A stretch of DNA of 64,000 nt from Streptomyces sp. NBC_00620 (GCF_026341825.1 NZ_JAPENY010000001.1:62001-126000); one strand, 5' to 3'. Shown: positions 8,229-17,122, counted from the stretch's first letter. Program-made: numbers and translations. Notes: generated from the letters alone by a model not told the origin.

Positions 8229-10184
8229 TTACTTGACCTGGATCCACTTCGCCTCCGACGGCGTCCCCTCCCCGTCCGTCACGAACAGCATGTACCAACC
8301 CGGCGGCACCAACGCCCGGTCACTCGGTACGTCCACGGTGACCGAGTTCTTGGTCTTGGTGAGCCCGAGTTCGATGGACCGCTGCTCGACGTCCGTCGTG
8401 TGCGTGACCGCGCTCGGCCGCATCAGCCGGGCCTTGACCACACGCTCCGGATACTCGGTCGGGTAAGTCGCGCGCCGCTTGCTGTCGAGTGTCTGCGGGC
8501 CGTCGCCCAGCACGGGGCGGTTCTTGCCGTTCTTGTGCAGGGCGGGCGGGGTGAAGATCTCCATGCGCTGCTCGAAGTGGCCGAGCTTGGTGTTCTGCTG
8601 GTCGTCGAAGAGCGGGTCGGAGCCGAAGGTGGCGACGCGGCCGTCGGGCAGCAGCAGTGCCTCGGAGTGGTAGTTGCGGCCGACCTTCGGGGAGGCGGCC
8701 TCGTAGAAGGAGTTGGCCTTGGGGTCGTAGAACTGCGCCTTGAGGATGTTGCTGGCGCTGCGGCCGCGGTAGTCCTCGGAGCCGTTGGTGGTGAAGACGG
8801 AGTCGTCCGGCATGATCACGCTGTTCAGGTACCGGGTGCCCTGGGGGAGGTTGGGGCCGTCCTCGAAGGAGGGGCTGCCCTTCTTGAGGTCGACGACGGC
8901 CGTGCGCGGGGTCGACTTCTTGGACTCGCCGACGCCTCCGCCACCGAGGATCATCACCTTCTGGTCCTGCGCGGGCGGCAGCAGGAGGGAGGCGGAGGTC
9001 TCCGTCTCCTCCGGGTCCCGCAGGCCGTGGACCTTCTCGAACTTGTTGGTCTTCAGGTCCCAGATGCCGGGCTCGCGGCCCTTCTCGGCGGGCCCGTAAC
9101 CGGCGTTGGACGCCGGGTAGAAGAGCTTGCCGCCCTTGGTGAGGAAGAGCGCGGGGTACGTCGGGAAGTACCGCTTCGGGCCCGGCGTCCACTTCTTGGT
9201 CTTCGGGTCGTAGATCTCGTTGTCACCGGGGTCGATCACGCCGACGTCGTCGAGGCCGGAGACCGCGAGGACGCGCCCGTCCTCCAGGCCGACGAGCGTC
9301 GGGTACCAGCGGGCCTTCTGCATCGGGTCGACGGGGAAGTACTTCTCGGCCTTCGGGTCGAACTCGTAGGCGGCTCTGATCCCCTGGAAGTCCTGCTTCT
9401 CCAGGGTGATCTTCTCGGAGAGGCCGTACGTGTTGTCGGCGTCCTTGCCCTTCAGACCGACGATCTCGTACTGGGCCTGCTTGTCGGTGGCCGAGGTCGG
9501 GCCGTCCTCGGTGGCCTCCACGAAGACGCGGGACTCGCTCGCGAGGACCTTGGTCTTCCAGGGCTGCATGACGCCCGCACGGTTGTACGTGATCTTCTGT
9601 GTGCGCTTGGCCTTGGGGACCGTGACGTCGACCTTGCTGACGTACTCGACGCCGGCGGGTGAGCGGAAGCGGGTGCCCTTCTTCAGGAGGACCGCCTTGT
9701 CGGGGTTCTCGTTCTTCACCCGCATACCGCCGCCGGCCCGTTCGACCTCGCCCTCGAGCAGCTCGTAGCGGGCGGTGCCGCCGGCCACCAGCATTCTGCC
9801 GCTGGGGAGTTGGGCGTGCCCGGAGCAGAAGAAGTCGTCAGGAGTGGCGATCTTCTTGAAGGTGTCGGTCGTCGGGTCCCACAGGACGGTGTCGAAGGAC
9901 CCCTTGTCGAACTTCCGCTTCTCGTTCCCCGAGCCCGCGACGATCAGCACCTTGCCGGTGTGCAGCAGGGCGGCGTGGATGGCGTTGGTGCGGTAGTCGT
10001 CGGGGATGTCGAGGTGGCTCCAGGAGCCGTACTTGGCCTTGTAGCCGGGCTGCGCGATCTTGTACTCGTAGTACTTCTCGCCGGCGAAGTCGAGTGCCGC
10101 GGGGGCGTTGAGTCCGGCGAGTACGACTATGCCGCCGATGCCCAGCACGGTCTTCTTCGTCTTCTGCGAGGGCTGGTAGGCCAT
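8229..10184 (-). CDS. glxA: Galactose-oxidase-like mono-copper radical oxidase GlxA
   Basis: 651 residues. One N-terminal hydrophobic segment (VLGIGGIVVLAGL) acts as membrane anchor or signal. It is followed by a seven-bladed Kelch-type propeller and a C-terminal Ig-like domain. The radical-copper site is complete: Cys120 in DDFFCSGHAQLPSGR can cross-link with Tyr294 in ARWYPTL, with Trp293 adjacent. The YH pair in GRNYHSEALLLPDGR and the His in SAVTHTTD supply copper ligands. In Streptomyces GlxA is needed for glycan deposition at hyphal tips with CslA. A consensus AGGAGGT ribosome site overlaps the end of cslA, and the 3-bp gap between stop and start implies translational coupling. Confidence 0.95.
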   Translation of the reverse strand: MAYQPSQKTKKTVLGIGGIVVLAGLNAPAALDFAGEKYYEYKIAQPGYKAKYGSWSHLDIPDDYRTNAIHAALLHTGKVLIVAGSGNEKRKFDKGSFDTVLWDPTTDTFKKIATPDDFFCSGHAQLPSGRMLVAGGTARYELLEGEVERAGGGMRVKNENPDKAVLLKKGTRFRSPAGVEYVSKVDVTVPKAKRTQKITYNRAGVMQPWKTKVLASESRVFVEATEDGPTSATDKQAQYEIVGLKGKDADNTYGLSEKITLEKQDFQGIRAAYEFDPKAEKYFPVDPMQKARWYPTLVGLEDGRVLAVSGLDDVGVIDPGDNEIYDPKTKKWTPGPKRYFPTYPALFLTKGGKLFYPASNAGYGPAEKGREPGIWDLKTNKFEKVHGLRDPEETETSASLLLPPAQDQKVMILGGGGVGESKKSTPRTAVVDLKKGSPSFEDGPNLPQGTRYLNSVIMPDDSVFTTNGSEDYRGRSASNILKAQFYDPKANSFYEAASPKVGRNYHSEALLLPDGRVATFGSDPLFDDQQNTKLGHFEQRMEIFTPPALHKNGKNRPVLGDGPQTLDSKRRATYPTEYPERVVKARLMRPSAVTHTTDVEQRSIELGLTKTKNSVTVDVPSDRALVPPGWYMLFVTDGEGTPSEAKWIQVK

Positions 10185-10187
10185 GGC

Positions 10188-11975
10188 CTAGTTACCTCCT
10201 GTCGTGGAGCTGGTGACCTTGGCGGTGCTGCCGCTGGTCGCGAGGGCGGGCTCGGCGGACTCGGGGATCCGTGCGGTCGTCGCGTGGGGCACCGGCCGGA
10301 CCCTGCGTTCCTTGAGCAGGGTGGAGATCCACACTCCGACGGGGGCGAGTGAGATGCCCATGGCAAGGAGCGCCCAGGTGCGCATGGCCGCGTGGGTGTG
10401 GTCGAGGGCGACCGACGCGGCGAGTGAGACGCCGAGGAGCGCCGCCCAGGTGAGGTGGATCCGGAAGGTCAGCAGCCGGTCGGGGTTGGCCTCGCCGCCC
10501 TTGGGGGTGACCACGAAGCGGCTGGGGCGGCGGATCAGGGCTTCGCCCAGCGACTTCAGGTAGATCGGTGCGGAGAGGGCCGACATCGCCATCCCCGCGA
10601 GTCCGCCCGAGCCTTCGGGTTCGTGCGGTGAGACGTTGTGCCGCCGGTTCCAGAGGTAGAGGCCGATCTGGAGGGCGGCCGCGTCGCTGTAGAGCATCAG
10701 CCAGACGGACGCGGTGACCTGTGTGCCGGACGCCCCGAACCACAGGAAGAGGAAGCAACTCATGATGCCCAGCAGCCAGTTGACGGCCGTCATCGGGTAG
10801 TAGACGAGCATCATCGTGTACGAGAAGAGGCGGCCCGGAGGCATCGTGAACGGCGCCTTCCAGTACTGCTTGAACAGCGTCTCGTACGTCCCTCGCGACC
10901 AGCGCATCTGCTGGGTGAAGAAGTCCGTCCAGGAGGCGGGCCCCTCACCGACGGCGAGCACGTCCGGGGTGTAGACGGATCGCCAGTGCTTCCCGCTCCG
11001 CGGGTTCTTGTGCCGGTGCAGCTCGAACCCGGTGGCCATGTCCTCGGTGATGGAGTCGTACAGGCCGCCGATCTGGCGGACGGCCGCGATGCGTACGACG
11101 TTGTTGGTGCCGACGAACATGGGGGCGCGGTAGCAGTTGCCGGCGCGCTGGATCAGCGCGTGGAAGAGGAACTGCTGGGACTCGGCCGCCTTGGTGACGG
11201 GGCTCTCGTAGTTGCCGTAGACCTGCGGTCCGACGACGAAGGCCACGTTGGGGTCCCGGAAGTAACCCATCATCCGTTCAAGGAAGTTGGGGAGCGGGAC
11301 GTGGTCGGTGTCCACGGAGGCGAAGAACTCGTACTCGGCGCCGTGCATCGCGATCCACGCGTTGTAGTTGCCGTGTTTGGTACGGGCCTTGTGGGCGCCC
11401 TTGTCGCGGTTCCAGTCCGGGACGCCGAACCGGGTGAAGTGTTGGACGCCGAGTTCCGCGCAGAGCGCCTTGGCCTGTTCGTCGTTGCCCTCGTCCAGGA
11501 GCCAGACGTCCACGGGTCCTGTGTGGGTGACCCGGACGGCGCCTTCGAGGGTGGCGCGGACCATGGAGAGGGGTTCCTTGCCGGGGACGTACGTGGTGAG
11601 GAAGGCGACCCGTGTCCCTTCCTGGGCCATGACCGGTATCGGGTCCCGGGCCACCATCGTGGCGTGCGCGATGCTGATCACGTTGACGACCATGAAGAGC
11701 TCGATCAGCCCGATGGCTATGAGCATCGTGATGTCGAGGCCGACCAGCCAGCGTGCGCCGCCTTCGCGCTCCACCCAGTGGCTCGGCCACACCAGGTAGA
11801 CGAGGAGCACGCCGGTGAGGATCGGCGCGAAGGTCATCAGCAGGATGGCGCGTATTCGGTGCGGCTCTCGCGAGAGGAGCTTGGTGTACTGCACCTGGTA
11901 CGCCGGGCCGGACGGCTGCGTCAGCGGTCCGGCGAGACGGCTGTAGGTGTCGTATTCGTAGCCCTCGGGCCGCAC
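10188..11975 (-). CDS. cslA: Cellulose-synthase-like glycosyltransferase (GT2) CslA
   Basis: 595 residues from a GTG preceded by GGAGG. Longer in-frame starts lack a ribosome site. Processive GT2 signatures appear in order: VDVWLLDEGND, SVDTDHVP (DxD), GLYDSITEDMATG (TED) and QQMRWSRGT (QxxRW). Two membrane helices precede the catalytic domain (ILLMTFAPILTGVLLVYLVW and LDITMLIAIGLIELFMVV), and about five follow it. It should polymerise a beta-linked, cellulose-like glycan from a UDP-sugar and export it at growing tips, with GlxA as partner. No PilZ domain was seen. The C-terminal 35 residues are Ser/Thr/Ala-rich. Confidence 0.93.
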   Translation of the reverse strand: MRPEGYEYDTYSRLAGPLTQPSGPAYQVQYTKLLSREPHRIRAILLMTFAPILTGVLLVYLVWPSHWVEREGGARWLVGLDITMLIAIGLIELFMVVNVISIAHATMVARDPIPVMAQEGTRVAFLTTYVPGKEPLSMVRATLEGAVRVTHTGPVDVWLLDEGNDEQAKALCAELGVQHFTRFGVPDWNRDKGAHKARTKHGNYNAWIAMHGAEYEFFASVDTDHVPLPNFLERMMGYFRDPNVAFVVGPQVYGNYESPVTKAAESQQFLFHALIQRAGNCYRAPMFVGTNNVVRIAAVRQIGGLYDSITEDMATGFELHRHKNPRSGKHWRSVYTPDVLAVGEGPASWTDFFTQQMRWSRGTYETLFKQYWKAPFTMPPGRLFSYTMMLVYYPMTAVNWLLGIMSCFLFLWFGASGTQVTASVWLMLYSDAAALQIGLYLWNRRHNVSPHEPEGSGGLAGMAMSALSAPIYLKSLGEALIRRPSRFVVTPKGGEANPDRLLTFRIHLTWAALLGVSLAASVALDHTHAAMRTWALLAMGISLAPVGVWISTLLKERRVRPVPHATTARIPESAEPALATSGSTAKVTSSTTGGN

Positions 11976-12107
11976 AGCGCCCTCCAGTGATTGAACTTGT
12001 CCGGTGATCGAACGAGCCGATACCCATACACAAGTGGACATTTGGCGGCGTGTCGAACTGGGCGCGTCCGAAGGGGTAATTCGGCCCGCTGGACCGGACA
12101 CAACAAA

Positions 12108-12131
12108 ACCCCGGCCCAGAAGGACCGGGGT
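12108..12131 (-). terminator. Intrinsic terminator downstream of the MTH1187-type gene
   Basis: On the minus strand a 10-bp stem (ACCCCGGTCC pairing with GGGCCGGGGT, one G-U pair) and a TTCT loop are followed by TTTTGTTG. It sits 15 bp after the stop of the thiamine-binding-like gene. Confidence 0.85.
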
Positions 12132-12146
12132 CTCAGCGCATGAGTC

Positions 12147-12440
12147 CTACGCGGACAAGTGGCGTTCCACCGTTTCGACCTTGGACGTCAGACCGTCCGT
12201 CACACCGGGGCGGATGTCCGCCTTCAGGACGACCGAGACGCGCGGGGCGCGCTCCTCGACGACGGCGACGGCTCGCTTGACCACGGCCATCACCTCGTCC
12301 CACTCGCCCTCGATCGAGGTGAACATCGCGTCGGTGCGGTTGGGCAGCCCCGACTCGCGTACGACCCGGACGGCGTCGGCGACGTACTCCCCCACGTCCT
12401 CGCCGACACCCAGCGGTGTCACGGAGAAGGCGACGATCAT
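12147..12440 (-). CDS. MTH1187-family thiamine-binding-like protein
   Basis: 97 residues starting [20 protein letters not shown] and continuing with [20 protein letters not shown]. These match the small ferredoxin-like-fold MTH1187/YkoF-type family. Family members bind thiamine or related ligands, but the cellular role here is unknown. The ATG overlaps the stop of the upstream DUF3817 gene by 4 bp, so the pair is translationally coupled. A strong terminator follows. Confidence 0.88.
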   Translation of the reverse strand: MIVAFSVTPLGVGEDVGEYVADAVRVVRESGLPNRTDAMFTSIEGEWDEVMAVVKRAVAVVEERAPRVSVVLKADIRPGVTDGLTSKVETVERHLSA

Positions 12441-12790
12441 GACGTCTCCACCACTCCCTCGCGCCGGGCGCGGGAGGCGATGACCGCGTTCTCGGCCTCG
12501 CGCCGCAGCCTGCGCTCGGCGATGAAGCCGCCGCCGGGGATGATCGAGTACGCGAGGTAGAGCCAGCCGGTCCCGGCGTTCCACTTGGTGCGGTTCCAGG
12601 CGTCCAGGCAGAAGATCACGTACAGGATGAACAGCACGCCGTGGATCGGCCCGAGCACCGGGGCGACGTCGAAGCCCTTGGCGACCGTGTACTTGATGAC
12701 CGTGCACGCGGCGAGCAGGATCCAGGAGATGCCCTCCGGCACGGAGACCAGACGGAGGCGGCGGAGGGCGGAAGCTGTCTTGAGATCCAC
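12437..12790 (-). CDS. DUF3817-family membrane protein
   Basis: 117 residues with a GTG start and an AAGGTG ribosome site. Three hydrophobic segments are visible: [34 protein letters not shown] and [16 protein letters not shown]. The [10 protein letters not shown] tail corresponds to the same motif in the protein at 6050-6382. Its function is unknown. It is the first gene of a two-gene operon with the thiamine-binding-like protein. Confidence 0.88.
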   Translation of the reverse strand: MDLKTASALRRLRLVSVPEGISWILLAACTVIKYTVAKGFDVAPVLGPIHGVLFILYVIFCLDAWNRTKWNAGTGWLYLAYSIIPGGGFIAERRLRREAENAVIASRARREGVVETS

Positions 12791-12946
12791 GGGTCACCTT
12801 CGGTGGGAGACGTCGGCCGACAGTTTGTGAACACAAGCACAAACTTGCGTCCATTGTGGCAAACGGCTGGACGGTACCGGGCCACGGGGTCCGCTCCCGG
12901 CACCCCTAGGGGTCCGATCAGGGATGAGATCCACCCGTAGACCCTT

Positions 12947-12974
12947 TTGTCGGACCGCACCCGGCCGCTACCTT
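12947..12974 (+). promoter_or_regulatory. Candidate leaderless promoter of the AIM24 operon
   Basis: A TTGTCG box (12947-12952) and a TACCTT box (12969-12974) are 16 bp apart. The -10 box ends 6 bp before the GTG at 12981, so transcription would start at or next to the start codon. No ribosome site is present there, which fits a leaderless mRNA. Confidence 0.4.
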
Positions 12975-12980
12975 CGCAGC

Positions 12981-13619
12981 GTGGCGATGTTCCGACTTCA
13001 AGGCAGCAAGGTGCTGGCCGTCGACATGACCGGGGACGCCGTGAAGGCGAAGAACGGCTCGATGGTGGCGTACGACGGCCAGATGGCCTTCAAGAAGATG
13101 AGCGGCGGCGGTGAGGGCGTACGGGGGATGGTGACCCGGCGTCTCACCGGTGAGCAGATGACGGTGATGGAGGTGAAGGGGCACGGGACCTGCTGGTTCG
13201 CGGACCGGGCCTCCGAGATCAACCTCGTGAATCTCCAGGGGGACAAGCTGTACGTCGAGTCGAGCAATCTGCTGGTGACGGACGCCGGCTTGCGGACCGG
13301 CACCTCGTTCACCGGCATGCGCGGTGCCACCCAGGGCAACGGGCTGTTCACGACGACCGTCGAGGGGCACGGGCAGGCGGCGATCATGTCCGACGGCCCG
13401 GCGGTGGTGCTGCGGGTGAGTTCGCAGTATCCGCTGACGGTCGATCCGGGTGCGTACATCGCGCATCAGGGCAATGTGCGGCAGTCCTTCCAGTCCGGTG
13501 TGACCTTCCGCACGTTCATGGGTGAGGGTGGCGGCGAGGCCTTCCAGATCCGCTTCGAGGGCGACGGACTGGTCTATGTGCAGCCCAGTGAGCGGAACAC
13601 GATCGCGGGGGATGTGTGA
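12981..13619 (+). CDS. AIM24-family protein, first of three
   Basis: 212 residues starting VAMFRLQGSKVLAVDM, or two codons later at the ATG. AIM24-type beta-sandwich features are VAYDGQMAFKK, a Gly-rich loop (MSGGGEGVRGMVTRR), GHGTCWFADRASEINLV, LYVESSNLLV, GNGLFTTTVEGHG, and DPGAYIAHQGNV near the end. AIM24 proteins form a TRAP-like fold. The mitochondrial member acts in inner-membrane organisation, and the bacterial role is unclear. One base separates it from the next gene. No signal peptide or membrane segment is present. Confidence 0.88.
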   Translation: MAMFRLQGSKVLAVDMTGDAVKAKNGSMVAYDGQMAFKKMSGGGEGVRGMVTRRLTGEQMTVMEVKGHGTCWFADRASEINLVNLQGDKLYVESSNLLVTDAGLRTGTSFTGMRGATQGNGLFTTTVEGHGQAAIMSDGPAVVLRVSSQYPLTVDPGAYIAHQGNVRQSFQSGVTFRTFMGEGGGEAFQIRFEGDGLVYVQPSERNTIAGDV

Positions 13620-13620
13620 C

Positions 13621-14271
13621 ATGCCCTTCCGCGAAGTGAACTCGAAGATGGTCGAGGCCACGGTCATGCCGGGGCAGCGGATGTTCAGCCAGCGCGGGGC
13701 GATGCTCGCGTACAAGGGTGAGGTGTCCTTCACGCCCAACATCCAGGGCGGCCAGGGCGGTGTGATGTCGATGCTCGGCCGCCGCCTGGCGAACGAGGCG
13801 ACACCGCTGATGACGGTCGAGGGCTCCGGCACGGTGCTCTTCGGGCACGGCGGCCATCACATCCAGGTGATCGGCCTCACCGGCGACACCTTGTACGTGG
13901 AGGCGGACCGGCTGCTCGCCTTCGACGGCACGCTCCAGCAGGGCACGATGTTCATGGGCTCGCAGGGCGGGGTGATGGGCATGGTGCGCGGTCAGGTGAC
14001 GGGCCAGGGGCTCTTCACAACGACCCTGAAGGGGCACGGCGCGGTCGCCGTCATGGCGCACGGAGGCGTCTTCGAGATCCCGATCACCCCGCAGCGCCCG
14101 GTGCACGTGGACCCGCAGGCGTATGTCGCCCACCACGGCGACGTACGCAACAAGCTGTCCACGGCGCTCGGCTGGCGCGACATGGTGGGCCGCGGCTCGG
14201 GCGAGGCGTTCCAGCTGGAGCTGAGCGGCAACGGCGCGGTGTACGTCCAGGCCTCGGAGGAGAAGCTGTGA
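13621..14271 (+). CDS. AIM24-family protein, second of three
   Basis: 216 residues starting MPFREVNSKMVEATVM. Matching landmarks are MLAYKGEVSFTPN, GGVMSMLGRRL, GSGTVLFGHGGHHI, LYVEADRLLAFDG, GQGLFTTTLKGHG, DPQAYVAHHGDV and GRGSGEAFQLELSGNG. The start was placed directly after the preceding stop; the longer frame overlapping the first gene was rejected. It is clearly a paralogue of its neighbours and co-transcribed with them. A heteromeric complex of the three products is an inference. Confidence 0.88.
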   Translation: MPFREVNSKMVEATVMPGQRMFSQRGAMLAYKGEVSFTPNIQGGQGGVMSMLGRRLANEATPLMTVEGSGTVLFGHGGHHIQVIGLTGDTLYVEADRLLAFDGTLQQGTMFMGSQGGVMGMVRGQVTGQGLFTTTLKGHGAVAVMAHGGVFEIPITPQRPVHVDPQAYVAHHGDVRNKLSTALGWRDMVGRGSGEAFQLELSGNGAVYVQASEEKL

Positions 14272-15065
14272 GCGGATACGGGGCTTCGGGGCCGGTCGTC
14301 CACGACCCGATGACACTGCCCGTCGACGACAACGTGAACAACTACACCTTCTGCGTGGAACTCAAGGGGAGCCAGTGGTTCCTGCAGAAGGGCAAGATGA
14401 TCGCCTACTACGGGTCGATCTCCTTCAACGGCATCGGACACGGCCGGCTCGACCGACTTGTCCGTACGTCCTTTCATTCGCCTCTGCACGCAAGCGACTG
14501 GGTGGTGGCGGAGGGCTCGGGCAAGATGCTCCTCGCCGACCGGGCCTTCGACGTCAATTCGTACGACCTGGAGAACGGCAACCTGACCATTCGCTCGGGC
14601 AACCTGCTCGCTTTTCAGCCAAGTCTCGCGCTGAAGCAGTCGATCGTGCCGGGTTTCCTGACCCTTATCGGAACGGGCAAGTTTGTGGCCGCCTCCAACG
14701 GTCCGGTGGTGTTCATGGAACCCCCGATCCGGGTGGACCCGCAGGCCCTGGTCGGCTGGGCGGACTGCCCCTCTCCGTGCCACCACTACGACCACGGGTA
14801 CATGACAGGCCTGATGGGGGGTCTACGTGCGATGACGGGCGTCGGCGGGGCCTCCGGGGAGGAGCACCAGTTCGAGTTCGTGGGGGCGGGCACGGTGCTG
14901 CTCCAGTCCACCGAAACCCTCATGGCCGAGCAGGCCACGGGCGCGGTCCCGCAGCAGGCCGGAGTGCCCGGCGGGGGCGGGGTGCCGGGTCAGCACGGAC
15001 AGCAAGCCGGCGCACCGCGCCTTCCCGGACAGCTGGGGGACCTCCAGCGTCGCTTCGGGCTGTGA
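14268..15065 (+). CDS. AIM24-family protein, third of three, divergent with Gln/Gly/Pro-rich tail
   Basis: 265 residues from a GTG that overlaps the previous stop (GTGA). It keeps AIM24 landmarks (MIAYYGSISFNG, GSGKMLLADRAFDVN, LTIRSGNLLAFQ, DPQALVGWAD) but has a CPSPCHHYDHGYM insertion with two Cys and three His that could bind a metal. A C-terminal low-complexity extension (PQQAGVPGGGGVPGQHGQ) is absent from the other two. This is the most diverged of the three paralogues, suggesting subunit specialisation. Confidence 0.85.
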   Translation: MSGYGASGPVVHDPMTLPVDDNVNNYTFCVELKGSQWFLQKGKMIAYYGSISFNGIGHGRLDRLVRTSFHSPLHASDWVVAEGSGKMLLADRAFDVNSYDLENGNLTIRSGNLLAFQPSLALKQSIVPGFLTLIGTGKFVAASNGPVVFMEPPIRVDPQALVGWADCPSPCHHYDHGYMTGLMGGLRAMTGVGGASGEEHQFEFVGAGTVLLQSTETLMAEQATGAVPQQAGVPGGGGVPGQHGQQAGAPRLPGQLGDLQRRFGL

Positions 15066-15080
15066 ACGGTAGTCTGCGGA

Positions 15081-15112
15081 GTGTGACGTCGAACGCGTGC
15101 GCGTAGTCACAC
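15081..15112. terminator. Inverted repeat after the AIM24 operon
   Basis: GTGTGAC (15081-15087) pairs perfectly with GTCACAC (15106-15112) across an 18-base loop. No T-run follows. It may be a weak terminator or, since a MarR gene starts 45 bp later, a regulator site. Confidence 0.35.
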
Positions 15113-15157
15113 AACCCTCACTAGTTCGCCTTTCAACATTTTAGGTAGACTTCACTT

Positions 15158-15634
15158 ATGGAGACCGAGACGGCCACGCGCTGGCTGACCAATGCGGAGC
15201 AGTGTGCCTGGCGCACCCAGCTGGAGGTCAACAGGCTGTTGACCTACCAGCTCGAAAGGGACCTGCAACCGTTCGGCCTGACCATGAACGACTACGAGAT
15301 CCTCGTGAACCTCTCCGAGTCGGAGGGCGTACGGATGCGGATGAGCGACCTCGCATCCGCCACCCTCCAGTCCAAGAGCCGCCTCTCGCACCAGATCACG
15401 CGCATGGAGAACGCGGACCTGGTGCGCCGCGAGAACTGCGAGTCCGACCGGCGGGGGCTGTACGCGGTCCTCACCGAGCACGGCATGGAGACGATGCGGA
15501 AGGTCGCGCCGCACCATGTGGCGTCGGTGCGACGGCATTTCATGGACCTGCTGTCACCGGAGGCGCTTGAGGAACTCCACAAGACGCTGACGCCGATCGC
15601 AGAGCATTTGCGGGGGCAGCGGGGCAAGCCGTAG
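15158..15634 (+). CDS. MarR-family transcriptional regulator
   Basis: 158 residues with a typical MarR domain: LTMNDYEILVNLSE, MRMSDLASATLQSKSRLSH (helix-turn-helix), ITRMENADLVRRENCESDRRGLYAVLTEHG (wing with DRRG). The preceding 40 bases are AT-rich for this genome (TTCAACATTTTAGGTAGACT) and presumably hold the promoter. It converges on the MFS transporter gene across a dispersed repeat. Ligand and target are unknown; autoregulation is usual for this family. Confidence 0.92.
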   Translation: METETATRWLTNAEQCAWRTQLEVNRLLTYQLERDLQPFGLTMNDYEILVNLSESEGVRMRMSDLASATLQSKSRLSHQITRMENADLVRRENCESDRRGLYAVLTEHGMETMRKVAPHHVASVRRHFMDLLSPEALEELHKTLTPIAEHLRGQRGKP

Positions 15635-15657
15635 CGCTCCGCGTAGAGGGGCTGTCT

Positions 15658-15742
15658 TTGGCTGCGGGTCCGCTGTGGCTGGTCGCGCCCACGCGGCGGA
15701 GCCGCAAATGTCACAGCCCCGCGCCCCTTAAGGGGCGCGGGG
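15658..15742. repeat. Dispersed Streptomyces intergenic repeat with terminal palindrome
   Basis: The element GGCTGCGGGTCCGCTGTGGC... GGAGCCGCAAATGTCACAGC ends in a GC-rich palindrome. I recognise this arrangement from many Streptomyces intergenic regions. Only one copy is present here. It fills almost the entire gap between two convergent genes. Confidence 0.6.
15717..15742. terminator. Bidirectional terminator (26-bp perfect palindrome)
   Basis: CCCCGCGCCCCTT and AAGGGGCGCGGGG are exact reverse complements with no spacer. It ends 1 bp before the MFS stop codon and serves two convergent genes. It is the terminal part of the dispersed repeat. Confidence 0.75.
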
Positions 15743-15743
15743 G

Positions 15744-16994
15744 TCAGACGGGACTGGTCTTCGCCGGATCCATGGGCGCCCCCTGCGGGGCGGACGCGGC
15801 GCGTGCACCCCGTACGGAGACCAGACCCGCCACCAGGGCCACACCGCCCGCCACCGCGAAGCACCAGCCCAGCGACAGCCTGCCGACCAGCAGGCCCACC
15901 CCCGCGGCACCGGCCGAACTCCCGGCGTTCACCGCGGTGTTGACCCAGGCGCCCGCCTGGGTGCGGAAGCCCGGTGGTGCCGCCTCGTCCGCGATCAGGT
16001 AGGACGTGGTCAGTGCCGGGGCCACGAAGAAGCCGGCGCAGGCCACAGCCAGGGTCAGCGTGCCGAGGCCCGGCGCGAGCCCGGCGGCCAGCAGGGCTAG
16101 CCCCACTCCCCCGGCCATCAGCGGCAGCCGTACCCGGGCGGACGTACGCCAGTCGACGGCACCGTTCAGCAGCCCGCCCAGCGCGCTGCCCGCGGACAGT
16201 GCGGCGAGCACCCAGGCCACCACGTCGTCCCCGTGATGGCGCTGCTCGGCGAAGGCCATGACCAGCAGGTCGAGTGCGCCCAGCGCCAGGCCGACGCCCG
16301 CCGCGACGACGACGGGCTGTGCGAGGGCCCGGCCGCCGCGCAACCGCGCACGCGGGCGCCCTGCCTTCGCCGCGGCGGGCCTTACGCCCGCCACCGCCGG
16401 CGACAGGACGAACCCGAGGGTTCCCGTCCACACCAGCACGGCGCTGAGCGCGACTCCGGCGGCCGGGGGTGCGAACTGCACGACCCCGCCCACCAGCAGT
16501 GGCCCGGAGACGAACAGGAGTTCCTCCGCCACGCCGTCCAGGCTGTACGCGCGCTGCAACAGCAGCCGGTCCTCGACGACTTCGCTCCACACGGCGCGCA
16601 GCGTGGGGCCGAGCGGGGGCGTGCAGGCGCCCGCCGCTACGGCCAGCGCGCCGAGTACCACCGTCGGTGCTCCTGGGCGCCAGGCGGTCGCGGCGAAGGT
16701 TCCCAGCAGGGTGGCGTAGAGCGAGGCCATGGGGATGAGGGCGCGGCGCGGGCCGTAGCGGTCGATCAGGGCCGCCCTCGCGGGCGACAGGAACACGCTC
16801 ATGGCGCCGAACAGCGCCAGGACCGTGCCGGCCACGGCGTACGACCCGGTCGCGCGGGTCACTGTCAGCATCATGGCCAGGGAGACCATGCCGTATGACA
16901 GTCTGCCGACCAGGGCGGTGGTGAAGGTGCGGCGGGCGTGGGGGATGCGGAGGACGGCGGCGTACGAAGGCCGCCGCGGAGGTGACGCGGGCAT
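15744..16994 (-). CDS. MFS transporter
   Basis: 416 residues and about 12 hydrophobic segments split by a cytoplasmic Arg/Pro loop near residue 210 (AAKAGRPRARLRGGR). The motif-A-like loop SPARAALIDRYGPRRALIP follows TM2. The ribosome site GAGGAACACACCC precedes the ATG. This family exports small molecules with proton exchange, and substrate cannot be read from sequence. It is convergent with a MarR regulator, so the two may form a regulator/efflux pair, though they do not share a promoter. Confidence 0.9.
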   Translation of the reverse strand: MPASPPRRPSYAAVLRIPHARRTFTTALVGRLSYGMVSLAMMLTVTRATGSYAVAGTVLALFGAMSVFLSPARAALIDRYGPRRALIPMASLYATLLGTFAATAWRPGAPTVVLGALAVAAGACTPPLGPTLRAVWSEVVEDRLLLQRAYSLDGVAEELLFVSGPLLVGGVVQFAPPAAGVALSAVLVWTGTLGFVLSPAVAGVRPAAAKAGRPRARLRGGRALAQPVVVAAGVGLALGALDLLVMAFAEQRHHGDDVVAWVLAALSAGSALGGLLNGAVDWRTSARVRLPLMAGGVGLALLAAGLAPGLGTLTLAVACAGFFVAPALTTSYLIADEAAPPGFRTQAGAWVNTAVNAGSSAGAAGVGLLVGRLSLGWCFAVAGGVALVAGLVSVRGARAASAPQGAPMDPAKTSPV

Positions 16995-17122
16995 GGGTGT
17001 GTTCCTCGGCGAGAGGGCGGAAGGGGGCGCCTGAGTGCCGCGGTGGTCGCGGCCTGGGCGGGCCCTATGCCATGAGGAGGAACATGGGGATCAACTTAAC
17101 AGCGGGGGCCGGGGGTTGAGGA

